Assembly: GCF_017744045.1 (NCBI RefSeq)
Contig: NZ_JAGHRD010000003.1
Length of the DNA: 64,000 nt
Strand: one strand, 5' to 3'
From: Pelagimonas sp017744045
Lineage (GTDB): Bacteria; Pseudomonadota; Alphaproteobacteria; Rhodobacterales; Rhodobacteraceae
Made by a program: the position numbers and the translations under genes. Within the stretch, counting starts at the first letter, position 1. Every line of letters begins with the position of its first letter. Of the stretch, positions 25,713 to 35,526 are shown one piece after another. The notes under the pieces were generated by a model. The model did not search any database. It had not been told where the DNA came from and saw only the letters and a list, made by a program, of their open reading frames with translations.

Positions 25713-26124
25713 TCTGCTCTTACTTCGTTGCGGCGTATCCAGCCAATGCGTTCAGGGTTCGCCATGCAAAGAAACGTTTCGACAGCGACAGCCTGTCATG
25801 TGTTTTGCGACACGCGCGCCCCGATACCTCTGATCACACTGGCACGTCTAAAATACTCACCCTGCAGGCAAAACTGAGGCAAAATTCAAAAGAAGCCGTG
25901 AAGGCTGGGATCGATTTAGCGTTAGAAAACGGGAATCTAGTCAAGATTTTGACAAAATTCTCCAGACCGCTTCTTCGTTAAGTTGATCAACATTTGCTCC
26001 CCTAAACCAAGCGCATGGCTCGCTGATTATGCAGACCAAAACAGCATCCATCGGATTTTCAGCCCTTTCGAAATGAAAAAAACTGATGGTTTGACCCGTA
26101 TTCTGATAAGTGTTCTCTATAGGC
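25713..26124. other. Divergent intergenic region, no gene seen
   Basis: This gap separates the RTX-Hint gene from the plus-strand LysR gene. I see no convincing gene, repeat or structured RNA in it. Short open frames here overlap the RTX 5' end and have no ribosome site. It must hold the promoters of both flanking genes. Confidence 0.4.
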
Positions 26125-27003
26125 ATGACCTTTGAACAACTTCGCACATTCCTTTGGGTGGCCCGATTGGGTGGTTTCCGCAAAGCCTCAGAGCGGCTGC
26201 ATTTGTCCCAGCCCGCCGTCTCAACCCGCATCTCCAATCTTGAGGACGAATTGCAGGCAAAGCTGTTTGAACGGGGTCCCGGCGACCTCGTTCTGACCAA
26301 GCAGGGGCAGCAATTGCTCGGATATGCCGAACAGATGTTGTTTGTCGAAGAAGAGATCAAAAACCGCGTCGCCAACCCCGCCGAAACCGAAGGCCTGTTT
26401 CGCCTCGGAGCCTCGGAGACCATTGCCCAAGCCTGGCTGCCGCGGTTTATCGAAGCTTTCAGCACGCAGTTTCCAAGGGTCAATGTTGACCTAACGGTCG
26501 ATATTTCCTTGAATTTACGTGCCGCAATCTTGGAACGCCGCTTGGATCTTGCGTTTTTGATGGGGCCGATATCCGAGTATTCCGTCAAGAACCTCGCGCT
26601 GCCTCAGTTCGATCTGCATTGGTACAAGTCGAAACAGATCAACGATGTCGATCTGGCCGAGATTCCGATCATTTCCTATTCCAGCAAGACCCGCCCCTAC
26701 CGCGAACTCACCTCGGAATTGTCGCGGCGTGTTGGTCCAAAATCCCGCGTGTTTTCATCCGCCTCCCTGTCGGCCAGCCTGAAAATGATCGCGTCGGGAA
26801 TCGCCGTTGGCCCCTACCCTCGCGTTCTGGCTGCGCGCCACTTAGAGGCGAACGAGGTCGAAGAGTTCGATCCCGGCTTCGTTCCGCCACCTTTGGAGTT
26901 CACGGCTTCCTACCTGGCAGAACCCAGAAGCTTTCTCGTTGAAAACAGTGCTGAAATTGCGCGGGACGTTGCCGTGAACTGGCATAATGCGCATCCCAGC
27001 TGA
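26125..27003 (+). CDS. LysR-family transcriptional regulator
   Basis: This 292-residue regulator has an N-terminal HTH (LWVARLGGFRKASERLHLSQ) and a LysR substrate-binding domain. I place the start at ATG 26125, giving MTFEQLRTFLWVA as in the family; a GTG at 26110 would add five residues. It is immediately upstream of, and co-directional with, the DUF1445-TRAP-oxoprolinase operon. That position suggests it regulates the operon. Confidence 0.88.
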   Translation: MTFEQLRTFLWVARLGGFRKASERLHLSQPAVSTRISNLEDELQAKLFERGPGDLVLTKQGQQLLGYAEQMLFVEEEIKNRVANPAETEGLFRLGASETIAQAWLPRFIEAFSTQFPRVNVDLTVDISLNLRAAILERRLDLAFLMGPISEYSVKNLALPQFDLHWYKSKQINDVDLAEIPIISYSSKTRPYRELTSELSRRVGPKSRVFSSASLSASLKMIASGIAVGPYPRVLAARHLEANEVEEFDPGFVPPPLEFTASYLAEPRSFLVENSAEIARDVAVNWHNAHPS

Positions 27004-27012
27004 TTTCAAAAA

Positions 27013-27032
27013 TTTTATCAATGTAGATAAAA
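27013..27032. promoter_or_regulatory. Inverted repeat upstream of the DUF1445-TRAP operon
   Basis: TTTTATC (27013-27019) and GATAAAA (27026-27032) form a perfect 7-bp inverted repeat around AATGTA. It lies in the 93-bp gap between the LysR gene and the first operon gene. It is a good candidate LysR binding site. Confidence 0.45.
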
Positions 27033-27096
27033 AATGATAATTTGAATGAATGCGCCCCCTGTGTGAAGTTTCAATGACACTTCCACAGGAGGCAGC

Positions 27097-27927
27097 ATGT
27101 CGGTGCAGCAAGCCAGAGAAAACGATCTCTCACATCTTTCCGGTGACGACATCCGCAAGCGGATCAGAGCAGGCCGACACGAGGCCCATACCGCTGGGCT
27201 TGCTCCGGGAAAGCTCCAGTGCAACCTCGCCATACTCCCCGAGGCCTTTGCACTGGACTTTCTCCGGTTTTGTCAGCGAAACCCCAAACCCTGCCCCGTT
27301 GTCGGTGTCAGCGATACGGGCGATCCGATGCTGTCAACGCTGGGGCGCGACATTGATATCCGCACGGATGTGCCGCGATACCGCGTCTTCAACGACGGGC
27401 GCCTGTCGACAGAAACGACTGAGATCTCTGACTATTGGACAGATGATCTCGTAACGGTTGCCCTTGGCTGTTCCTTTACCTTTGAAAACGCGTTGATGCG
27501 GGCGGGTATACCGGTGCGCCACATCGAAATGGGCCGGAATGTGCCAATGTTTCGGACCAATATCGATCTTGTCCCGGCTGGCCCCTTTGGCGGTCAGATG
27601 GTTGTGACCATGCGACCGCTGCTCAAAGAGCAGATCGAGGACGCTAAGCGTATCAGCGCACGCTACCCTCAGGCTCATGGCGGACCAATCGCCATTGGCA
27701 ACCCCTTGGATATTGGCATCAGCGATCTCAACACCCCGGATTACGGCGATCCTGTCGACTTCCAACCCGGTGAAATCCCCGTTTTCTGGGCCTGCGGAGT
27801 GACGCCGCAAAACGTTCTTCGCGCAGCGCGGCTTCCGCTCTGCATCACGCATGCGCCCGGCCACATGCTCATCACGGATGTCTCCGAAGATGCAGAGACA
27901 ACGATTTACCAAAACAACACCAACTAG
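27097..27927 (+). CDS. DUF1445 protein, D-glutamate cyclase family
   Basis: This 276-residue cytoplasmic protein belongs to the DUF1445 family, annotated elsewhere as putative hydro-lyase and related to mammalian D-glutamate cyclase, which interconverts D-glutamate and 5-oxo-D-proline. The visible blocks are PGKLQCNLAILP, ALGCSFTFENAL, CGVTPQNVL and THAPGHMLITD. The start follows AGGAGG at 27088. It opens an operon with a TRAP transporter and a 1190-residue 5-oxoprolinase/hydantoinase, which makes the cyclase assignment attractive: its product would be the oxoprolinase substrate. Confidence 0.75.
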   Translation: MSVQQARENDLSHLSGDDIRKRIRAGRHEAHTAGLAPGKLQCNLAILPEAFALDFLRFCQRNPKPCPVVGVSDTGDPMLSTLGRDIDIRTDVPRYRVFNDGRLSTETTEISDYWTDDLVTVALGCSFTFENALMRAGIPVRHIEMGRNVPMFRTNIDLVPAGPFGGQMVVTMRPLLKEQIEDAKRISARYPQAHGGPIAIGNPLDIGISDLNTPDYGDPVDFQPGEIPVFWACGVTPQNVLRAARLPLCITHAPGHMLITDVSEDAETTIYQNNTN

Positions 27928-27936
27928 GAGAGAAAT

Positions 27937-28962
27937 ATGAAACGTACTTTGTCTTTACTTGCTGCCACGACGACCTTTGTCGCGCCAGCATATGCCGAAG
28001 ACCTGTCTGTGGTCGGAAGCTGGTCAAGCCTGCCTTTGCACAAGGCCTACGAAGCTCCGTTCTGGTCCGAAACGCTGCCCGGCGCTGGTGACTTCAATGT
28101 TGAGCTAACAACCCATAACCAGATGGGCCTTGGGCTCTCAGAAATCTATCCGCTGCTTGGTCAGGGCGTTTATGATGTTGCGATGACCGTGGCTGACTAT
28201 GCGGTCGGGGACGCGCCCGAACTTGAAGGCCTTGATGTGCCTCTGCTGGCAATGACAGCGGATGAGGCCCGCGCGATGGTTGATGCAGCCCGCCCGATGG
28301 TGGCTGACATCTATCGTGCACGTTTCAACGCCGAAGTTCTGGCGATCGCCCCCTACCCACCACAAGTCGTGTTCTGCAACGCTGAAATCAACAGCTTTTC
28401 TGATCTGGCCGGTCTTAAGGTCCGCGCATCTGGCCGAATGACGGCGCTGTTTCTCGAAGCCCTCGGCGCTGAAGGTGTGAATGTCTCCTTCTCAGAGGTT
28501 CCCGGCGCGCTTCAGAATGGTGTTGTCGATTGCGCCGTCACCGGTGCGGGTTCGGGCTATTCTGCGGGGTGGTGGGAAGTCTCGACACATCTGCTGCCCA
28601 TTCCGCTTGGCGGGTGGGATCATGTTGTCACGGCCATGAATGCTGATCGTTGGGACGCGCTGAGTGCTGACAAACAAAACCTGGTTCGCGACCAGATCTC
28701 ATCCGGCTTCGAAGAACCAGCATGGGCCAGCGCGCAGGACGCTCTGGTGAATGACATTGCCTGTCTGACCGGAAACGGCGACTGCGCCTCGGGCGATGCG
28801 CGTAACATGGTATTGGTAGATATTTCCGATGCCGATTTCGCAACCGCCCGCGGCATTCTGGTCGGAGACGTTCTTCCTGATTGGGCCGAACGCGCAGGCG
28901 GCGACTGGGCGGCACGCTGGAATGACAGCGTCGGCCAGGTTGTTGGCGTTACAATCAAATAA
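27937..28962 (+). CDS. TRAP transporter solute-binding protein (DctP family)
   Basis: This 341-residue exported protein has a signal peptide (LSLLAATTTFVAPAYA). It carries the DctP-type core with the carboxylate-binding arginine region GLKVRASGRMTALFLEALGA. It captures the substrate for the DctQ-DctM membrane pair encoded just downstream. It is 9 bases after the DUF1445 gene. The substrate is likely an organic acid such as glutamate or 5-oxoproline, judged from the operon. Confidence 0.85.
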   Translation: MKRTLSLLAATTTFVAPAYAEDLSVVGSWSSLPLHKAYEAPFWSETLPGAGDFNVELTTHNQMGLGLSEIYPLLGQGVYDVAMTVADYAVGDAPELEGLDVPLLAMTADEARAMVDAARPMVADIYRARFNAEVLAIAPYPPQVVFCNAEINSFSDLAGLKVRASGRMTALFLEALGAEGVNVSFSEVPGALQNGVVDCAVTGAGSGYSAGWWEVSTHLLPIPLGGWDHVVTAMNADRWDALSADKQNLVRDQISSGFEEPAWASAQDALVNDIACLTGNGDCASGDARNMVLVDISDADFATARGILVGDVLPDWAERAGGDWAARWNDSVGQVVGVTIK

Positions 28963-28986
28963 ACACGCAGGGACAAGGGACGTATT

Positions 28987-29535
28987 ATGGAACTGGCGTT
29001 GATCAATACGCTTAGAAAGCTCAATCGCATCGTTGCGTTGATCGTGGGAATTGGGCTTCTTGGAATGGCAGCTTTCGTCGTTGCCGATATCGCTCTGCGC
29101 CAGGTCCATGCCTCCTTTGGCGGAACTGAAGAGCTGGCGGGCTATGCAATGGCTTTGGTCAGCTCATGGGGAATGGCCTATGCTCTTTTAGAGCTTGGCC
29201 ATATCCGCATCGACCTGCTGCGCTCGCGCACCCAAGGTATTCTGCGCGCGCTGTTTGATATTTTCTCGATGATTGTCATGACGGGCGTTATCGCAACGAT
29301 CGCCGTCAAATGCTGGCCTGTTGTCGCGCGCGCGGTTGAAAATGGCAGCCGCGCCAACACGCCTTTGGCCACGCCGCTGGCCTGGGTGCAAATCCCCTGG
29401 TTCGCTGGCTGGATCTGGTTCGCAACCATGGCCAGCCTGATCACACTCGCAGCGATCAGCCTGCTGTTGCGCGGCAAAGCGTCGAAAACTGAAACTTTCA
29501 TTGGCGCATTTGCCGAACAGGACAGCCTGAAATGA
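28987..29535 (+). CDS. TRAP transporter small permease (DctQ family)
   Basis: This 182-residue membrane protein has four predicted helices, the usual DctQ topology. It includes the family-like segment EELAGYAMALVSSWGMAYAL. It forms the membrane complex with DctM, whose ATG overlaps this gene's stop. The complex is driven by a sodium or proton gradient. Confidence 0.85.
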   Translation: MELALINTLRKLNRIVALIVGIGLLGMAAFVVADIALRQVHASFGGTEELAGYAMALVSSWGMAYALLELGHIRIDLLRSRTQGILRALFDIFSMIVMTGVIATIAVKCWPVVARAVENGSRANTPLATPLAWVQIPWFAGWIWFATMASLITLAAISLLLRGKASKTETFIGAFAEQDSLK

Positions 29536-30815
29536 TCACCTATGTTTCCGCAGGCCTTCTGGCGCTGCTTGCCCTCTCCATTCCCGTAGGGATCGTCCTT
29601 TTTCTGCTGGGGTTTGGGGTTGATCAATTCTATTCCAACTTCCCGCTCAGCCGTGCGCTTGGCAATATGGTCTGGTCCTCATCCAGCTCCGCGACGCTGA
29701 TTGCCATCCCGTTCTTTGTCCTCTTGGGCGAAGTACTTGTCCGCTCCGGCGTTGCGACGCGCACCTATGCGGCGCTGGATCGTTGGGTCAGCTGGCTGCC
29801 CGGTGGCCTTGTGCACGCCAATGTCGCGACCGCGACTATGTTTTCTGCCACGTCCGGGTCATCGGTTGCCACGGCCGCCACGGTTGCGACCGTTGCCATG
29901 CCGCAAGCAGAAAAGCTTGGTTATGATCCAAAGCTGTTTTCCGGTGCCATCGCCGCCGGAGGCACTTTGGGCATTATGATCCCGCCATCAATCAATCTGA
30001 TCGTTTACGGGTTTCTGACACAATCTTCGATCCCGCAGCTTTTCCTTGCCGGGCTGATACCCGGTCTTGGCCTGGCGCTCGCCTTTCTGGCTGTCACCGC
30101 CATTCTTTGCACCATCTGGCCTGAACTGGGCGGCAACCGTCGGGTATTTCCCTTGCTCCAAATGGCCCGCGCGCTCATTGACCTTATCCCGATCCTGATC
30201 CTGTTCGCGCTCATCGTCGGGTCGATCTATCGCGGCTGGGCGACACCAACCGAGGCCGCTGCCGTTGGAGTGGCGGGCGCACTCCTGATCGCGCTCGCCT
30301 TTGGCGGGGTCAGCTGGACGATGATGCGCGAAAGCCTTTTGGGCACGATCAAGGTCACCTCAATGATCATGTTGATCATTATCGGCGCATCCTTTCTGAA
30401 CTTTACCCTGTCCTCCGCAGGTCTGGGGCGCGAACTGACGGCCTTCCTCGAAGGTCTTGGCCTCTCGCCCATCGGCTTCATTATGGTGGTGGTGCTGATC
30501 TATATCGTTCTGGGTTTTTTCATTGAAACCCTGTCACTGATGGTGGTGACCATTCCGATTATCGTGCCAATGGTCCTGGCCCAGGGCTATGACGTGATCT
30601 GGTTTGGTATTCTGATGATCGTCCTCATCGAGATGGCGCTGATCACCCCACCAGTTGGCCTGAACCTCTATGTCGTGCAGGGCGCGCGAAAATCCGGCAA
30701 TCTGAACGAGGTCATGCTCGGGGCCCTGCCCTATTGCTTGACCATGCTTGCCATGGCCTTTGCCCTGATCGCCTTCCCTGACATCGCACTTTGGCTGCCC
30801 TCCGCGCTTAATTGA
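29532..30815 (+). CDS. TRAP transporter large permease (DctM family)
   Basis: This 427-residue protein has about 12 membrane helices. It carries the DctM signatures GVATRTYAALDRWVSWLPGG and AAGGTLGIMIPPSINLIVYG. It is the ion-coupled channel of the TRAP importer. It is 75 bases upstream of the oxoprolinase gene, in a gap holding the dispersed motif TAGGGTCAGGACCC. Confidence 0.9.
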   Translation: MITYVSAGLLALLALSIPVGIVLFLLGFGVDQFYSNFPLSRALGNMVWSSSSSATLIAIPFFVLLGEVLVRSGVATRTYAALDRWVSWLPGGLVHANVATATMFSATSGSSVATAATVATVAMPQAEKLGYDPKLFSGAIAAGGTLGIMIPPSINLIVYGFLTQSSIPQLFLAGLIPGLGLALAFLAVTAILCTIWPELGGNRRVFPLLQMARALIDLIPILILFALIVGSIYRGWATPTEAAAVGVAGALLIALAFGGVSWTMMRESLLGTIKVTSMIMLIIIGASFLNFTLSSAGLGRELTAFLEGLGLSPIGFIMVVVLIYIVLGFFIETLSLMVVTIPIIVPMVLAQGYDVIWFGILMIVLIEMALITPPVGLNLYVVQGARKSGNLNEVMLGALPYCLTMLAMAFALIAFPDIALWLPSALN

Positions 30816-30890
30816 CGCCTAGGGTCAGGACCCAATCACACTTAACAAAATAATGCAGCCACCGGGCTGCAAACCAAGGAGACATGTCCC

Positions 30891-33800
30891 ATGTGGCAAT
30901 TTTGGGTAGACCGTGGTGGAACCTTCACCGACATCGTGGCAAAGACCCCCACAGGTTCGCTGAAAACGCACAAACTATTGTCGGAAAACCCCGAAGTCTA
31001 CCAGGACGCCGCCGTGCATGGCATTCGGGAATTGCTTGACCTCGCACCTGACGCCCCTGTCCCAAGCGGCATGATCGACGCCGTAAAGATGGGCACAACC
31101 GTTGCCACAAACGCCCTGTTGGAACGCAAAGGCGAGCGGACGGTTTTGTTTATCACGAAAGGCATGAAAGACCTCTTGCGGATCGGGTATCAGAACCGGC
31201 CCAAACTCTTTGACCTCAATATCGAACTGCCCGAGTTGCTTTATGACGACGTGGTCGAAGTCGACGAACGTCTGGATGCAAAAGGCAATGTCATCACCCC
31301 CTTGAACATGGCAAAGGCGCGCGAAGCGTTAACGCAGGCTTACAACCAGGGCTATCGATCCATCGCCATCGCGCTCATGCACAGTTATCGGTTTTCCGAA
31401 CATGAACAGCGCCTTGGCGAAATGGCGCAGCAATGCGGGTTCACTCAGATATCACTCAGCCATGAGGTCAGCCCGCTGATCAAGCTTGTCGGGCGCGGCG
31501 ATACCGCCGTGGTCGATGCCTATCTCTCTCCGATTTTGCGCCGTTATGTCGATCAGGTTGCCAATGCTTTGGGCGCAGATTCCGGTGGCTGTGAGCGGCT
31601 CATGTTCATGCAATCAAACGGCGGTTTGACGGATGCACGGCTGTTCCACGGTCGCGATGCAATCCTCTCCGGCCCGGCTGGCGGCGTGGTTGGCATGGTG
31701 CGCTCGGCTGATGAACTGGGTTATGAGAAACTCATCGGGTTCGACATGGGCGGCACATCAACGGATGTTTGCCACTATGCCGGAGAATTCGAACGCTCCT
31801 TTGAAACCGAAGTGGCTGGCGTGCGGATGCGGGCACCGATGATGTCCATTCACACCGTTGCAGCCGGTGGCGGATCTATTCTGTCTTACCGCGATGGTCG
31901 CATGCAGGTCGGCCCCGAAAGCGCGGGTGCCAATCCAGGCCCAGCCGCCTATCGCAGGGGCGGCCCGCTGACAGTGACTGATTGCAACGTTCTGTTGGGC
32001 AAGCTGAACCCCGATCATTTCCCGCATGTCTTTGGCCCAAATGCGGATCAACCGCTTGACCGTGCTATCGTGCGCCAGAAATTCGAGGAACTGGCCAAAC
32101 AGATCGGCGACGGAAAGTCCCCCGAGGACCTGGCCGAAGGTTTCCTGAGGATCGCTGTCGAAAACATGGCCAACGCGATCAAAAAGATCAGCGTGCAACG
32201 TGGTTACGACGTGACCACCTACACGATGAACTGCTTTGGCGGTGCGGGTGGCCAGCACGCCTGCCTTGTCGCTGATGCTCTGGGCATGGAACGCATCTTT
32301 ATCCACCCGTTTGCCGGTGTTCTGTCAGCCTTTGGCATGGGTCTGGCCGACGTAACAGCCATGCGCGAACAGCAGTTTGAAAAGCCCCTCAGCGATAATG
32401 GTGCGCGCCAAACCCTCGACACGATGGCTCAAAACGCACGCAACGAAGTGATCGCTCAGGGGATTGATCCGGCTGAAATCGATCTGGCCGAAAGGGTGCA
32501 AATTCGCCCACGCGATGCCCAGCAAAGCTTGGAGGTCGCCTTTGGCACGCCCTCAGACATGGAAGCGGATTTTGTGCAGGCTCATCAGCAGCGGTTCGGG
32601 TTTGCACCCGACACCAGTGACCTCATCATTGATGTGCTGGTGGTCGAAGCCATTGGCCGCACAGGCGAACAAGTCAGCCTTCCAGACCCGCATGAGACAA
32701 CACTTGATCAAACGTCCGTTTCTGTGTGCTTTGAGAAGGAATGGCAGAACGTGCCTTTGGTCAACCGCGCCAGTTTGGCGGTGGGTGACTCCGTCGATGG
32801 CCCCGCAATCCTGACGGAGCCCACCGGAACCAATGTCATTGAGCCTGGATGGCGCGCAACCTGCGCCAAGGGGGGAAACCTTGTGCTCGAACGCGTCATT
32901 CCCATCACACGGGCCGAAGCGATCGGCACCTCGGTGGATCCTGTGATGCTTGAGGTCTTCAACAACCTCTTCATGTCCATTGCCGAGCAGATGGGGGCCA
33001 CTTTGGCCAACACGGCCTATTCGGTGAACATCAAAGAGCGGTTCGATTTCTCCTGTGCAATCTTTGACCAACATGGCGATCTGGTCGCCAATGCGCCGCA
33101 TGTGCCGGTTCATCTGGGCTCAATGTCGGAAAGTGTCCGCACGATCCTGCGCGAGAATGCCGGCCGCATCCGCCCGGGCGATGTGTTCATGATGAACAAC
33201 CCCTATAATGGCGGCACGCATTTGCCCGATGTTACGGTGATCACGCCGGTCTTTGATCCAGATGGGGACAGGATCATCTACACAGTGGCGTCGCGTGGGC
33301 ACCATGCAGATATCGGCGGCAAGACACCGGGATCAGCCCCTCCGGACAGCCGCGTGATCGAGGAAGAAGGCGTTGTCATTGACAACTTCCTTCTCGTGGA
33401 TCGCGGCACGTTGCGCGACACCGAAACGCGCGCCCTGCTTGCATCCGGAACCTATCCTTGCCGCAATGTCGATCAGAACATGGCTGATCTGGCCGCCCAA
33501 ATCGCGGCCAATGCAACCGGCGTTTCTGAGCTTCAGAAAATCACCAAACAGTTCGGGATCAACGCCGTTCACGCCTATATGGGCCATGTTCAAGACAATG
33601 CCGAAGAAAGTGTCCGACGCGTGCTGGACGTGCTGAAGGATGGCCGTTTCAGCTATCCAATGGATGACGGTTCCAAGATCGAAGTGGACATCCGTGTCGA
33701 CCGGGAAAACCGCTCGGCCACGATTGATTTCACCGGCACATCCCCGCAAAGCGCCTTGAACTACAATGCGCCAATGGCGATCTGCCGGGCCGTGGTGCTC

Positions 33801-34463
33801 TATGTCTTCAGAACGCTTGTCGGGCGTGACATTCCGATGAACGAAGGCTGCCTCAAACCTCTGGAATTGATCGTCCCCGAAGGCTCGATGATCAATCCCA
33901 AATCCCCTGCGGCTGTGATTTCAGGCAATACCGAGGTCAGCCAGTCAATTGCAGACGCGCTTTATGGCGCTCTTGGTGTCATCGCAGGTAGCCAAGGCAC
34001 GATGAACAATTTTGTCTATGGCAATAACGTTTACCAAAACTACGAAACCATTTGCGGCGGTACAGGTGCGGGCGATGGGTTCCATGGAACCAGCGCGGTG
34101 CACAGTCACATGACCAATACGCGCATGACGGATCCAGAAGTTCTTGAAACCCGGTTCCCCGTCCGGGTTGATGAATTCTCAATCCGGCAAGGCTCCGGCG
34201 GGGACGGAGAGTTTCGCGGAGGCAACGGCATCATCCGCCGATTGACCTTTAACGAGGCCATGACGGTCACGACCTTGACCTCGCACCGGGTCGTTCCGCC
34301 ACAGGGGGCGCAGGGGGGTGTTCCGGGCGCAACCGGGGAAAACTCGGTTCATCGAGCATGTGGCGCAATCGAAATCCTGGACGGCAACGACCAAACCGAA
34401 TTGGCACCGGGGGACAGCTTTGTCATGAAAACACCCGGCGGCGGTGGTTACGGTTGCCCGTAG
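30891..34463 (+). CDS. Fused HyuA-HyuB hydantoinase / ATP-dependent 5-oxoprolinase
   Basis: This 1190-residue enzyme joins the A domain (residues 1 to about 690) and the B domain (about 690 to the end) of the hydantoinase/oxoprolinase family. The A domain has the phosphate loops DRGGTFTDIVA at the start and FDMGGTSTDVCH near residue 285. The B domain begins DPVMLEVFNNLFMSIAEQM and has SVNIKERFDFSCA. Eukaryotic-type 5-oxoprolinases and many bacterial ones share this fused form and hydrolyse 5-oxoproline to glutamate with ATP. N-methylhydantoinase is an alternative. A DUF1445 cyclase-family gene in the operon favours 5-oxoproline. Confidence 0.85.
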   Translation: MWQFWVDRGGTFTDIVAKTPTGSLKTHKLLSENPEVYQDAAVHGIRELLDLAPDAPVPSGMIDAVKMGTTVATNALLERKGERTVLFITKGMKDLLRIGYQNRPKLFDLNIELPELLYDDVVEVDERLDAKGNVITPLNMAKAREALTQAYNQGYRSIAIALMHSYRFSEHEQRLGEMAQQCGFTQISLSHEVSPLIKLVGRGDTAVVDAYLSPILRRYVDQVANALGADSGGCERLMFMQSNGGLTDARLFHGRDAILSGPAGGVVGMVRSADELGYEKLIGFDMGGTSTDVCHYAGEFERSFETEVAGVRMRAPMMSIHTVAAGGGSILSYRDGRMQVGPESAGANPGPAAYRRGGPLTVTDCNVLLGKLNPDHFPHVFGPNADQPLDRAIVRQKFEELAKQIGDGKSPEDLAEGFLRIAVENMANAIKKISVQRGYDVTTYTMNCFGGAGGQHACLVADALGMERIFIHPFAGVLSAFGMGLADVTAMREQQFEKPLSDNGARQTLDTMAQNARNEVIAQGIDPAEIDLAERVQIRPRDAQQSLEVAFGTPSDMEADFVQAHQQRFGFAPDTSDLIIDVLVVEAIGRTGEQVSLPDPHETTLDQTSVSVCFEKEWQNVPLVNRASLAVGDSVDGPAILTEPTGTNVIEPGWRATCAKGGNLVLERVIPITRAEAIGTSVDPVMLEVFNNLFMSIAEQMGATLANTAYSVNIKERFDFSCAIFDQHGDLVANAPHVPVHLGSMSESVRTILRENAGRIRPGDVFMMNNPYNGGTHLPDVTVITPVFDPDGDRIIYTVASRGHHADIGGKTPGSAPPDSRVIEEEGVVIDNFLLVDRGTLRDTETRALLASGTYPCRNVDQNMADLAAQIAANATGVSELQKITKQFGINAVHAYMGHVQDNAEESVRRVLDVLKDGRFSYPMDDGSKIEVDIRVDRENRSATIDFTGTSPQSALNYNAPMAICRAVVLYVFRTLVGRDIPMNEGCLKPLELIVPEGSMINPKSPAAVISGNTEVSQSIADALYGALGVIAGSQGTMNNFVYGNNVYQNYETICGGTGAGDGFHGTSAVHSHMTNTRMTDPEVLETRFPVRVDEFSIRQGSGGDGEFRGGNGIIRRLTFNEAMTVTTLTSHRVVPPQGAQGGVPGATGENSVHRACGAIEILDGNDQTELAPGDSFVMKTPGGGGYGCP

Positions 34464-34649
34464 CCATGAGGGCATGACGGCTGAATCCCGAACAGGTATG
34501 GATGCCATGTTTGACCACATGGCATCTCATCAGACCATGTCCTTTGAGGAAAGTGGGCTTAAATCTTTGCTTGCTTCAAAGCACTCAGGGTCAGCCGGTA
34601 TCTTCTCTACTTCTGTGTAAGCCTTGACCATACAGTCAATCTCGAAGCT

Positions 34650-35522
34650 TTAGCCCGACACGACGAATGAGCGCTGATGAGCCTCCAAGGGCATGAGGTC
34701 TAGGATCGGGGTTCGACCGTTTGTCACTTTGCCGCCTGCCGCCTCAAGGATCATGGCCATAGGATAGGCTTCAAAAAATAGGCGGAGACTTCCCTTGTGC
34801 GACGGGTTTTCATCATCGACAGGACAGGGAAAGATCGCCCCGCATAACAGGATACTGTGAACCTCAGCCACTATTGACGCTGTCCAGCGCATAACAAGGC
34901 TCTGGATGGGTGCCCGCCGGGGCGTCATGGTGATCACAAATTCTGCTGCGTTCTGCGGAACCGTCACATCGGGATGGGTCAAAATGAACGTGTCCGTTTC
35001 GGGATCAAGGCTGAACCCATGGACGCGGTTTTCAATTGTCAGCACCAACATGGTCGACGGGCCATAAATCGCGTACCCGGCGCAAACCAGCTGCCGCCCT
35101 GAGGGCAGAGCGGTCTTTCCGCAATCCCTTGACACTTTGTACACTGCGAAGATGGAGCCAACCGGCAGACCAACATCAAGATTGTAAGCGCCATTCAAAG
35201 GATCATAAGCCACAACAAAATCGCCGGGTTGGGGGTCTTTCAACGTTATGACCTCGTCGACTTCCTCGGAGATCAGCATTGCGACATCAGCATGAGCCGC
35301 ACAGCCTCGCGCAAACACATCGTCTGCCAACAACTCGTGCGGTTTTTGCACGTCACCTTGTCGATTGGCTGAACCCACCTCATCCGGATTGCCGTGTAAC
35401 GCAGAGCGACGAACCAGTGACGAAATGGACCAGCAGGCGCTGGCAATCCGGTCGAGTAGGTCACGCAGACTTGCGTCGCCTACCTCGCGGTCGAGATAGG
35501 CGTGAAGTGTTTCCTGTACCAT
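34650..35522 (-). CDS. Divergent class I fructose-1,6-bisphosphatase-like protein
   Basis: This 290-residue protein has the FBPase fold markers LISEEVDEV (metal-binding Glu86 and Glu87), YDPLNGAYNLD and LRLFFEAYPMAMILEAAGG. Two active-site positions differ from normal FBPases. The second Asp of the DPLDG metal site is Asn110, and the Lys of GKLRLLYE is Ser. The C-terminus stops soon after the usual HQR block. I chose ATG 35522, 4 bases after the kinase stop; a longer frame overlaps the kinase gene. It is the last gene of an ABC-kinase operon. It could act on a different sugar phosphate or be weakly active. Confidence 0.72.
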   Translation of the reverse strand: MVQETLHAYLDREVGDASLRDLLDRIASACWSISSLVRRSALHGNPDEVGSANRQGDVQKPHELLADDVFARGCAAHADVAMLISEEVDEVITLKDPQPGDFVVAYDPLNGAYNLDVGLPVGSIFAVYKVSRDCGKTALPSGRQLVCAGYAIYGPSTMLVLTIENRVHGFSLDPETDTFILTHPDVTVPQNAAEFVITMTPRRAPIQSLVMRWTASIVAEVHSILLCGAIFPCPVDDENPSHKGSLRLFFEAYPMAMILEAAGGKVTNGRTPILDLMPLEAHQRSFVVSG

Positions 35523-35526
35523 CGGA

